A DNA stretch of 35,201 nt from NCBI GenBank assembly GCA_964369445.1, contig CAYJFU010000018.1:1-35201 (forward strand), read 5' to 3'. The notes under the pieces were generated by a model, which searched no databases, was not told where the DNA came from, and saw nothing but the letters and a program-made list of their open reading frames with translations. A program made the position numbers and the translations under genes. Source of the DNA: CAYJBH01 sp964369445. Lineage in GTDB: Bacteria > Bacillota > Clostridia > Oscillospirales > Ruminococcaceae. Positions 7,810-15,224 of the stretch are shown here, in pieces (within the stretch, counting starts at the first letter, position 1; each line of letters opens with the position of its first letter).

Positions 7810-9012
7810 TTGAAAAAAATCATTTCCTTTATTGCACTACTTGCAATGACAGCAACATTCCTTTTCCCTGCGGCGGCGGCCGACGAAGCGACCGATTATG
7901 ACTGGGGACGGCTTGCAGACCAAGGCATAACACTCAACGTCTACAACTGGGGGCTGTACATAAGTGACGGCTCGGAAGGCAGTACTGATGTCGTAGCTGA
8001 TTTTGAAGAAAAAACCGGCATCGACGTCAACTACACTACATTTGCATCGAATGAGGAGATGTATACAAAAATTTCGGGCGGCGGCGCAAGCTACGACATC
8101 CTTATACCGTCCGACTATATGGTGGCACGTATGGCGGCTGAGGGTATGTTGGCTGAGCTTGACAAGGCTAACATACCCAACATGACTGACATAGAGCCGG
8201 CGGCAATGGGTCTTGCGTTTGATCCCGAAAACACCTACTCGGTGCCGTATATGATGGGCGCTGTAGGTCTTATCTACAACACAACGATGGTGGAGGAGAC
8301 CCCCGACAGTTGGGGCGCGCTTTTTGACGAGCGCTACGCCGGCGACATACTGATGTTCAACAACTCGCGCGATGCGTTTGCAATAGCGCAAAAGCTTGTC
8401 GGTCAGACCATGAACCCCACAACCGTCGAGGAACTTGATGCCGCGGCAGACATGCTTAAAGAGCAAAAACCGCTTGTACAGCAGTACGTCATGGACGAGG
8501 TTTTTGACAAGATGGAAGGTGGCAGTGCCGCGCTTGCACCCTACTACGCAGGCGATGCAATGATAATGATGGACACAAACCCCGATCTTGGTTTTGTGTT
8601 CCCCAAAGAGGGTGTAAACGTTTTTGTCGACGCTATGGTCATACCGGCGGACAGCCCAAACAAAGAGGCGGCCGAGATGTTCATCAACTTCATGTGTGAG
8701 CCGGAAGTTTCCGCCGCAAACAGTGAGTTTATCGGTTACGGCACACCGGTGCTGTCAGCAAGAGAGATACTGCCGACAGAGCTTGTGGAAGACGAAAGGA
8801 TGTTTATACCTGCCGATGTAGTGGCAAGCGGCGAGAGCTTTTTGCTCCTGCCCGACGATGTCAACACCGCAATGGACGAGCTGTGGGTCGAGGTTCGCAG
8901 TGAAGAAGCTGACGCCAACGGTTGGATAATGCCGCTTGTGGTTGTGGTGCTTGTCCTACTTATAGTTGCCGTGGTATTTACAAGACTGCGTAAGAAGAAA
9001 AAAGATTATTAA
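7810..9012 (+). CDS. potD: Spermidine/putrescine-binding protein PotD with a C-terminal membrane anchor
   Basis: Extracellular receptor that delivers polyamines to PotBC; 400 residues. It starts at TTG 7810, nine bases after GGAGGT, and begins with a signal peptide (KKIISFIALLAM...AAAADEA). The mature part matches the PotD/PotF fold: LNVYNWGLYISDG near the N-terminus, then YDILIPSDYMV and PYMMGAVGLIYN. The oddity is at the C-terminus: there is no lipobox cysteine after the signal peptide, but the protein ends with a hydrophobic helix (about 372-391, VVVVLVLLIVAVVF) and a basic stop-transfer tail RLRKKKKDY. So this receptor seems to be held by a C-terminal transmembrane helix instead of a lipid. 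It is the last gene of the operon. Confidence 0.93.
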   Translation: MKKIISFIALLAMTATFLFPAAAADEATDYDWGRLADQGITLNVYNWGLYISDGSEGSTDVVADFEEKTGIDVNYTTFASNEEMYTKISGGGASYDILIPSDYMVARMAAEGMLAELDKANIPNMTDIEPAAMGLAFDPENTYSVPYMMGAVGLIYNTTMVEETPDSWGALFDERYAGDILMFNNSRDAFAIAQKLVGQTMNPTTVEELDAAADMLKEQKPLVQQYVMDEVFDKMEGGSAALAPYYAGDAMIMMDTNPDLGFVFPKEGVNVFVDAMVIPADSPNKEAAEMFINFMCEPEVSAANSEFIGYGTPVLSAREILPTELVEDERMFIPADVVASGESFLLLPDDVNTAMDELWVEVRSEEADANGWIMPLVVVVLVLLIVAVVFTRLRKKKKDY

Positions 9013-9017
9013 GACAC

Positions 9018-9068
9018 CTACATAACACTAACACCCCCGCCGACGGCGGGGGTGTTAGTGTTATGTAG
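9018..9068. terminator. 24-bp perfect hairpin between convergent potD and feoB
   Basis: Arms 9018-9041 and 9045-9068 are perfectly complementary over 24 bp around a 3-nt loop, with a very GC-rich apex (CCCCCGCC/GGCGGGGG). It begins 6 bp after the potD stop and ends 9 bp before the feoB stop on the other strand. It could end transcripts from both directions, but no proper T-run follows on either side, so it is unlike a classical intrinsic terminator. Confidence 0.7.
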
Positions 9069-9077
9069 TAATTCAAC

Positions 9078-11153
9078 TTAAAACAACCCGGCAACTGCCC
9101 TCACCGCCACACAGGCGGCAAAGCCTACAACGGTGGGCAGTAAAAAAGCTACTGCCGTCCAAAAAATACTGCCTGTCTCTTTTTTTATCGTCAGCAGTGT
9201 TGTGGAGCACGGCCAGTGACACAGCATAAATATTATTGTGCACAGCGCCGTTGTCAGCGTCCAACCGTTGGCGAGAAAAAGCTGTTCCATCTCGGCAAAA
9301 CTGCCAAGCTCCGTCAAGGTGCCTTGCGCCAGATAGCCGGTTATAATTATCGGCACGACAATTTCGTTTGCCGGAAAACCCAGTATAAATGCAAGCAGTA
9401 TCATTCCGTCAAGCCCCATGACGCTACCGAGTGGATCCAAAAAGTCGGCGCAGTGGGTCAGCAGACTTGCGCCTGATACGTCGATGTTTGCAAGCGCAAA
9501 GATAACCAGTCCGGCAGGTGCCGCCACCACCACCGCCCTTGCAAGCACGAAAAGCGTCCTGTCGAATATCGAGCGCACTATGACACTTGCAATGCGCGGC
9601 CTTCTGTACGGCGGCAGTTCCAACGTAAAGGACGAGGGCATACCCTTTAAAAGCGTTGCTGAAAGCAATTTTGTCGTTGCGAATGTGAGTATTATACCCA
9701 AAACTATAACCGCCGTCAACAGTAGTGCCGACAAGGTTGTGGAATAAAGGCCGGCGGCGCTTCCGACAAAAAATATGCTTATTATCGCGATAAGTGTCGG
9801 AAATCTGCCGTTGCAGGGCACAAAGTTGTTGGTCAGTTGCGCAAGTAAACGGTCGCGGTCGGAGTCGATTATTCTGCAACCGATAACGCCGGCGGCGTTG
9901 CAACCAAACCCCATGCACATGGTAAGTGCCTGTTTGCCGCAAGCGTTGCACCTTTTAAAGGTGCTGTCGAGATTGTAGGCGATGCGCGGCAGATAGCCTG
10001 CGTCCTCCAGTAGCGTGAAAAACGGAAAAAATATCGCCATAGGCGGCAACATGACCGATACAACAAATGAAAGCACGCGATAAATACCGTCAATCAGCAC
10101 CCCCTCAACGAGGGCAGGTGCGCCCACAAACACAAGTCCGTCGCGCAGGACGCCCCCCAAACCGCCTAAAAGTTCGCTGAGCGCGCCGGACAGGTAGTTT
10201 GCGCCGGTTATTGTAAACCACAACACCATCGCAAGCAACAGCACCATAAACGGATAGGCTGTCAAGCGTCCGGTTAGCAAGCGGTCGGCGACACGCTCGG
10301 GGTCTGCGCGCCGCGCCTGTCTTTGTGTCACCACGCCACAAAGGCACTTTGCCTCTTTTATGTATAGTGACGATATAATATCCCCTACTTGCTCGCCCGG
10401 CTGTAACGTTATAAGTGACTTTGCACTTTGAAGCGCCGACAAAAGGCGCTCATCGCTTAGCAGATGCTTTGTCAGGTAACGAGAGAGGTGCTGGGTGTCG
10501 TCTTGTAGCAATGCGAGCGATAAAAAACGACGATTGATGTTGCCCACATAAAGTTTACCCAGCACAGGTTGCAGTACCGACAGCGCTTTTTCGATTTTAT
10601 CAGGATATCTAACACAGACTTTGCTCTCATTTTTGGTTAGTACACACCTATCAAGTGTATCAAGTATGGCGCCTGCACTGGATTTCTTATAGCCGACCGT
10701 TGCCAAAACCGGCAGACCGAGCAGTGCCGATAGCTTGTCGACATCGACGGTTATTCCGCGCTGCTTTGCCTCATCCATAAGATTTACGCATACAACGGTG
10801 TTGCTGAAAAGTTCGCGCACCTGCAACACTAAAAGCAGACTTCGCTCAAGACAGGTGGCATCACATACCACAACGACGGTATCAATATCGCCTTTTAATA
10901 AAAAGTCCAGCGCAACGTCCTCCTCCGCCGACAGTGTATCCAGTGAATAGGTGCCCGGAATATCCACAAAGCAGTAGGTGTGCAATCTACTTTTGCGCAG
11001 ACCCTGTGCCACCTGTACAGTTTTGCCTGTCCAATTTCCCGTATGCTGTTTTAATCCTGTCAGCGTGTTAAAAAGTGTGCTTTTACCTACATTAGGTGTT
11101 CCGGCAACCGCTACCTTTATAACATCCTTGCATTTTGAATCGTTGCTTAACAT
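9078..11153 (-). CDS. feoB: Ferrous iron transport protein B
   Basis: GTP-regulated Fe2+ importer in the cytoplasmic membrane; 691 residues. The N-terminal G domain has G1 GTPNVGKST, G3 DIPGTYSL and G4 NLMDEAK. A helical GDI-like linker follows, then the membrane domain with its two Gate regions, including the conserved CMGFGCNAAGVIGCR stretch whose cysteine line is implicated in iron passage. The last helices (WPCSTTLLTI, then FWTAVAFLLPTVVGFAACVAV) complete the usual topology. ATG 11153 overlaps the feoA stop by 7 bp and has GAGGTG upstream, so FeoA and FeoB are coupled. The gene is complete and looks intact. Confidence 0.96.
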   Translation of the reverse strand: MLSNDSKCKDVIKVAVAGTPNVGKSTLFNTLTGLKQHTGNWTGKTVQVAQGLRKSRLHTYCFVDIPGTYSLDTLSAEEDVALDFLLKGDIDTVVVVCDATCLERSLLLVLQVRELFSNTVVCVNLMDEAKQRGITVDVDKLSALLGLPVLATVGYKKSSAGAILDTLDRCVLTKNESKVCVRYPDKIEKALSVLQPVLGKLYVGNINRRFLSLALLQDDTQHLSRYLTKHLLSDERLLSALQSAKSLITLQPGEQVGDIISSLYIKEAKCLCGVVTQRQARRADPERVADRLLTGRLTAYPFMVLLLAMVLWFTITGANYLSGALSELLGGLGGVLRDGLVFVGAPALVEGVLIDGIYRVLSFVVSVMLPPMAIFFPFFTLLEDAGYLPRIAYNLDSTFKRCNACGKQALTMCMGFGCNAAGVIGCRIIDSDRDRLLAQLTNNFVPCNGRFPTLIAIISIFFVGSAAGLYSTTLSALLLTAVIVLGIILTFATTKLLSATLLKGMPSSFTLELPPYRRPRIASVIVRSIFDRTLFVLARAVVVAAPAGLVIFALANIDVSGASLLTHCADFLDPLGSVMGLDGMILLAFILGFPANEIVVPIIITGYLAQGTLTELGSFAEMEQLFLANGWTLTTALCTIIFMLCHWPCSTTLLTIKKETGSIFWTAVAFLLPTVVGFAACVAVRAVAGLF

Positions 11154-11512
11154 AACGTCACCTCTTGGTTAATGTCACCGACTTCCCCTGCGGTCATTAA
11201 TCCTACTTCCAGTCTTACCTTTGCCACCGCAACGGCTTTGACCGTGCTCGAGGATTTTTGTTCTGCCGACAGCGCCTGCTTTAGCGGTGTGACCGTAATG
11301 TTTTTGGCATCCTCTCTTCTTATTGCGATCACAGAATCTCTTATTCGATACGCGCGGGGATCGCCGGTCGGTGCCGCACCTGCACAAAGGACAACGGCAC
11401 CCTTAACAAGACCTATGTCGTTTAGGCGCTTTCTAATCCCTCCTGTTGCAGCATTGTCGGTGACAACAAAGCTTTGCCCCTCTACAACTTCACTTAAAAC
11501 ATGATTTCTCAT
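11147..11512 (-). CDS. feoA: Ferrous iron transport protein A, with C-terminal extension
   Basis: Small SH3-like cytosolic partner required for FeoB activity. The FeoA fold is seen at residues 8-78, with GGIRKRLNDIGLVKG and the closing strand motif GDPRAYRIRDSVIAIRREDA. The protein is 121 residues, whereas stand-alone FeoA is usually about 75-80; the extra 40 residues (SAEQKSSSTVKAVAVAKVRL onward) are not a second recognisable FeoA domain. The start ATG 11512 has only a modest SD (AGGG). It overlaps feoB by 7 bp. Confidence 0.9.
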   Translation of the reverse strand: MRNHVLSEVVEGQSFVVTDNAATGGIRKRLNDIGLVKGAVVLCAGAAPTGDPRAYRIRDSVIAIRREDAKNITVTPLKQALSAEQKSSSTVKAVAVAKVRLEVGLMTAGEVGDINQEVTLC

Positions 11513-11539
11513 AAAATTACCCTGTAAAAAAATCCTTAT

Positions 11540-11614
11540 ATTATACTATTCTTGCAAAAACCATACTGTTACGAATAGTTTTGAAACCACACACCGAGAT
11601 GAGTATGGTTTTTT
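11540..11614 (-). promoter_or_regulatory. feoAB promoter region with a long dyad
   Basis: On the minus strand a perfect TATAAT lies at 11545-11540, about 28 bp upstream of the feoA start, with no consensus -35. Just upstream, a 12-bp inverted repeat, AAAAACCATACT (11556-11567) and AGTATGGTTTTT (11602-11613), frames a 34-nt spacer and its near arm covers the expected -35 area. This suggests a metal-dependent regulator or a leader structure. No Fur-like box was seen. Confidence 0.4.
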
Positions 11615-11694
11615 ATGCCCAATTAGTGGGGGTTGGTTGACAAGGTATGTGGAAAAGAAGTTATTGTCGTTGTCTTTATTGCTTTTGATTGTGA

Positions 11695-11745
11695 TATAAA
11701 AAATTGGTCGCCCGTCGAGCATCTGAATGATGTCGCCGGACGACC
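11695..11745 (-). terminator. Intrinsic terminator after the GNAT acetyltransferase gene
   Basis: On the minus strand the arm 11745-11729 pairs with 11706-11723 (about 15 pairs with small interruptions, closed by GGTCG/CGACC) and is followed by AATTTTTTAT (11705-11696). It lies about 27 bp after the acetyltransferase stop and separates the carbohydrate locus from feoAB. Confidence 0.75.
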
Positions 11746-11771
11746 TTAAGGTCAAAATTCCAGTTATTCGC

Positions 11772-12281
11772 TTACCGATTTACAGCAAAGATAAGGTGTG
11801 GCATATCAACACCGCGGTAGTGTTCCACGAAACGGTCGACAATAGTCATGCCAAGCCGCTTTGCAACCTGTTGTGAGGGTAGGTTGGTTTCTCTTATCAT
11901 GGATATTACTCTATCCTGCTTCATCACTTCAAACGCGTGATGTTTGCAGGCAAGTGCAGCCTCGGTCGCATAACCTTTATGCCAATGAGCTTTTTGTAAA
12001 AGATAACCGATTTCAAGCTCTTGCTTGTCAATGGGTGTCTGCCACAAAAGTCCGCATTGTCCTATCATCTCTCCGCTTGACTTTAGCACAACCGCAAGCA
12101 GACCGGTGCCGCTTTTTGTATAGCGTGCACATTGACGTTCAAGCCAATCCTGCACCTCAGCGTCTGAAAAGCTACCGTTATATGCATACATAACCTGTTC
12201 GTCCTGAAGTATTTTACATAGCGCATCGTAATCTGACTGTACAAGTTGTCGCAGTGTTAAGCGTTCGGTTTCAAGTTGCAT
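11772..12281 (-). CDS. GNAT-family N-acetyltransferase (RimJ/RimL-like)
   Basis: A 169-residue acetyl-CoA-dependent acyltransferase of the GNAT fold, closest in layout to the RimJ/RimL (Acetyltransf_3) branch. The opening METERLTLRQL-type strand (here MQLETERLTLRQLVQSDYDA), the central IGQCGLLW strand, the acetyl-CoA pyrophosphate loop HWHKGYATEAA and the late NLPSQQVAKRLGM helix are all visible. The substrate cannot be read from sequence; members acetylate ribosomal protein N-termini, amino sugars or antibiotics. ATG 12281 lies 8 bp after the GH13 gene, so it seems to ride at the end of the sugar operon. Confidence 0.85.
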   Translation of the reverse strand: MQLETERLTLRQLVQSDYDALCKILQDEQVMYAYNGSFSDAEVQDWLERQCARYTKSGTGLLAVVLKSSGEMIGQCGLLWQTPIDKQELEIGYLLQKAHWHKGYATEAALACKHHAFEVMKQDRVISMIRETNLPSQQVAKRLGMTIVDRFVEHYRGVDMPHLIFAVNR

Positions 12282-12289
12282 TTCTGATC

Positions 12290-13957
12290 CTAAAGCACCA
12301 TAATTGCCGCTTCAAATGGGCGCAGGGTGCTACTTGGAGCGTCTTTGTAATTGGAAAGCGCAAGTTGTTTTATACCGCTAAAGTCATAGTCGACCTTTTG
12401 GTTCTCGCCGATAAAGTTGACCGCTACAAGCAGGGTGTTGCCCTCATAACTTCTTGTATAGACAAACACATTGTCGTTTTGTTTGCAGTACTCGATAAAG
12501 TTTCCGCGCGCCATAGCAGGGTTGCTCTTGCGCAGTGAGATCAGCTTGCGGTAAAAGTTAAACACGCTGTCGTCGTCGCTCTGCTGTGTGGCGGCGTTGA
12601 TAGTTTTGTAGTTCGGGTTGACCGGCTGCCATGTTTTACCTGTCGAAAAACCTGCATTTACACTGTCATCCCACTGCATCGGGGTGCGTGAGTGGGCACG
12701 GCTTCCCCTGTTGAGAAATGCCATCGCCTCTTCGTGGGTTTTGCCCTCCGTCATCATCTCATTGTAGACAAAGGTGGATTTCGGGTCGCACATGTCGTCG
12801 GGGTTTGTGTAGATGTGGTTGGTCATGCCAAGCTCTTCGCCCTGATACACAAACGGCGTACCCGGCATGGTGTGTATGACTGTCGCGAGCATCTTTGAGC
12901 TGAGCACGCGGTTTTGCTCGGTGCTATCATCACCGTAAACCGACACCATACGCGGCTGGTCGTGGTTTTGCAGGTACTGGCTGTTCCAGCCACCGTTTTG
13001 CATAAGACCGTCATTCCAACGTCTTTGCACGTCCTTAAAATATTTCCAGGTAAAGTTCAATTTATCCGCAACAACATCAAAGTGGAATATTAAATCAAGC
13101 GGGCCTGTCTTGTCGTTGACATAGTCAAGGGCCAGTGTCGGGTTTATTATGCTTGTCTCACCGATGGTGACGATATCGTATTCGTTGCGCACCTCATCAC
13201 GCATCTCTTGCAGTATTTCTATCATACCGGGGTTGTTTGCGTACAGCTCGTTGTCGAGGGTGTAGCCGTCGGCGCAGGTGGCGGGTTTTGTGCTGTCCGG
13301 CAGACCATCCGGCTTTTTGTAGCAGTTGAGCACGTCCATTCTAAAGCCGTCAATGCCCTTGTCCAGCCAAAAACGCATGGCGCTGTAAACCTCTTTGCGC
13401 AACTTTTCGTTGTCCCAGTTAAGGTCGGGTTGTTTTACCGTAAACAGGTGCAGATAATATTCTTCGGTGTGCTCATCGTACTCCCACGCGGAGGGGGTGA
13501 AGTTGGAACCCCAGTTGTTCGGAGGCAGTTTTCCGCCCTTGCCGTCGGGTTTTCCGGGGTGCCACATGTAGTAGTCACGATAAGGATTATCCTTACTTTT
13601 ACGGCTTTCGACAAACCACGGGTGCTCATCGGAGCTGTGATTGACAACAAGGTCAAGTACTATTTTAAGGCCAAGCTCGTGAGCCTTTGCAAGCAGGGTG
13701 TCAAAATCCTCCATCGTGCCGAACTCCTGCATAATGGCGCAGTAGTCGCTTATGTCGTATCCGTGGTCGGCGTTTGGCGAGGCAAAGCACGGCGATATCC
13801 ACACTATGTCCACACCGAGGTGTTGCAGGTACTCAAGTCGCGAGGTTATTCCCGGCAAATCTCCTATGCCGTCGTCGTTTGAGTCCATAAAGCTGCGCGG
13901 ATAAATCTGGTAGATGACGCTGTCTTTCCACCAGTTGTTGTTGTATTTGTGATTCAA
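12290..13957 (-). CDS. GH13 alpha-glucosidase, oligo-1,6-glucosidase type
   Basis: Cytoplasmic exo-acting alpha-glucosidase of about 555 residues, the usual size for the oligo-1,6-glucosidase/trehalose-6-phosphate hydrolase group. Conserved GH13 regions are DLVVNHSSDEH (I), GFRMDVLNC with nucleophile D208 (II), IGETS with acid/base E267 (III) and QNHDQPR with D333 (IV). The subfamily marker QPDLN is at 176-180. A valine directly after the nucleophile is the residue associated with alpha-1,6 specificity, whereas maltases usually carry a smaller or polar residue, so isomalto-oligosaccharides or similar branches are the inferred substrate. I start at TTG 13957, six bases after AAGGAG; the open frame extends seven codons further without an SD. 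No signal peptide. Confidence 0.92.
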   Translation of the reverse strand: MNHKYNNNWWKDSVIYQIYPRSFMDSNDDGIGDLPGITSRLEYLQHLGVDIVWISPCFASPNADHGYDISDYCAIMQEFGTMEDFDTLLAKAHELGLKIVLDLVVNHSSDEHPWFVESRKSKDNPYRDYYMWHPGKPDGKGGKLPPNNWGSNFTPSAWEYDEHTEEYYLHLFTVKQPDLNWDNEKLRKEVYSAMRFWLDKGIDGFRMDVLNCYKKPDGLPDSTKPATCADGYTLDNELYANNPGMIEILQEMRDEVRNEYDIVTIGETSIINPTLALDYVNDKTGPLDLIFHFDVVADKLNFTWKYFKDVQRRWNDGLMQNGGWNSQYLQNHDQPRMVSVYGDDSTEQNRVLSSKMLATVIHTMPGTPFVYQGEELGMTNHIYTNPDDMCDPKSTFVYNEMMTEGKTHEEAMAFLNRGSRAHSRTPMQWDDSVNAGFSTGKTWQPVNPNYKTINAATQQSDDDSVFNFYRKLISLRKSNPAMARGNFIEYCKQNDNVFVYTRSYEGNTLLVAVNFIGENQKVDYDFSGIKQLALSNYKDAPSSTLRPFEAAIMVL

Positions 13958-13999
13958 ATCTAACTCCTTTGCTGTCAACTTGTATTGACTTGACTTTTT

Positions 14000-15043
14000 C
14001 TACTTAAATGCCGTTGTAGATCCACCTTTAATCAAATGCCCATCGAGAAAGGCATATGCCGGTGTTTCAACCCCCTCCAACTTATCAAAAAGTATATCGG
14101 TCGCTGTTATTCCGATCTTTTCGATAGGCTGTTGTATCGTCGTCAAGCTAGGGTTATAAAATTTTGTAAAAGGTATGCCGTCAAAACCTGCAATCGACAT
14201 GTCCTGCGGTATGCTCATGCCGCGCTCCGTTACAGCGCGACACACACCTATGGCTAGCAGGTCGGATATCGCGTAGATAGCGGTGGGTTTACAGCCACTT
14301 TCAAACACCCGTTTCGCCATAGCGTAACCGTTCTCCATAGTGTAGCGGTCAAGCGTATCGTCCATGTAAAATAATAGCGATTTGTCCGGCGAAAGACCAT
14401 GGTTTTTGTATGCTTGCAGATATCCCTCGGTGCGCAGACCGCCGATATTCAAATCACCTTTTTTGTCGGTGATGATGGCGATTTCCCTGTGCCCCAAATC
14501 CAGCAGGTGACTGACGATGCTCATGCTCTGCGCCACGTCATCAACGCATACGCAGGAATAATTGTCAAGTCCGTCAATCTGTGTAACGTTATAGGTGCAA
14601 AACACTGCCGGTTTCTTTATCGCTTCTAACTTTTCACGCGGGTGGTCGGCGTTACCACCTAAAAATATTATTCCGCTTAGGTTGTGCTCGATAATAAGCG
14701 AGCGCGCAATGTCAAGTTCGTCTTCTTTTGCATCAACATGGCGCAGTACCGTCGTGTAACTTCGGTCAATGCATGCCATCTCCAACACTTTAATAATATC
14801 GGTGAAAAATACGTTTTGCAGCCCTTTCACTATTATAGCTATGCTGTTGGCATATGTCCTTTTAAGGTTTCGCGCACTGTTATTAAGCACAAAGCCTGTC
14901 TCTTTGCAAACCTTTAGTATGCGTTTGCGCGTGACTTTGTTAATGTCGGGTTGATTGTTAAGTGCGCGCGAAACGGTGCTCACCGCGACGTTGCACATCA
15001 CGGCGATATCTTTAATTGTCAGGTTTGATACATCACCGCCCAT
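14000..15043 (-). CDS. LacI-family transcriptional regulator
   Basis: A 347-residue repressor-type regulator. The N-terminal helix-turn-helix (TIKDIAVMCNVAVSTVSRALN, about residues 8-28) and hinge helix are followed by a periplasmic-binding-protein-like sensor domain, with SIAIIVKGLQNVFFTDIIK, the GIIFLGG strand, the VCVDDVAQS strand and ADIL-type C-terminal helices. It most likely senses an oligosaccharide from the locus in which it sits. Probable target: the 20-bp palindrome at 22012-22031 upstream of the sugar-binding protein gene. The start ATG 15043 has GGAGG 15 bases upstream, longer than usual, but no better start exists. A TATAAT at 15072-15067 suggests its own promoter. GH13 follows after 42 bp. 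Confidence 0.92.
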   Translation of the reverse strand: MGGDVSNLTIKDIAVMCNVAVSTVSRALNNQPDINKVTRKRILKVCKETGFVLNNSARNLKRTYANSIAIIVKGLQNVFFTDIIKVLEMACIDRSYTTVLRHVDAKEDELDIARSLIIEHNLSGIIFLGGNADHPREKLEAIKKPAVFCTYNVTQIDGLDNYSCVCVDDVAQSMSIVSHLLDLGHREIAIITDKKGDLNIGGLRTEGYLQAYKNHGLSPDKSLLFYMDDTLDRYTMENGYAMAKRVFESGCKPTAIYAISDLLAIGVCRAVTERGMSIPQDMSIAGFDGIPFTKFYNPSLTTIQQPIEKIGITATDILFDKLEGVETPAYAFLDGHLIKGGSTTAFK

Positions 15044-15066
15044 TGTTGTGTAAACTTTCCTCCTTG

Positions 15067-15072
15067 ATTATA
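15067..15072 (-). promoter_or_regulatory. Possible internal promoter (-10) for the LacI regulator gene
   Basis: A perfect TATAAT on the minus strand, 24 bp before the lacI-type gene start, in the 181-bp gap after GH31. No good -35 was found. If real, the regulator and the GH13 and GNAT genes behind it can be expressed without the upstream transporter promoter. Confidence 0.35.
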
Positions 15073-15224
15073 ACGATTAGCCACTTGTAAAACACGTGGA
15101 ACTAAAGGCTAAGGGTGAAGTGTGAAAGACCGGTTATTGACTTCTGATCGGTTGGTTCAAATATATCAGTCAGCCTTTCATGTTGGGTATTTAGCCGTTA
15201 GTTGCTAGTGAGCTTTGCACCTGC

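Noticed and set aside
11546..11755. 69-codon minus-strand ORF between the acetyltransferase and feoA
   Set aside because: It contains the intrinsic terminator of the acetyltransferase gene in its 5' half and the feoAB promoter dyad in its 3' half.
13208..13882. 224-codon + strand ORF antisense to the GH13 gene
   Set aside because: It is a shadow of the GH13 reading frame, whose catalytic motifs are intact on the minus strand.
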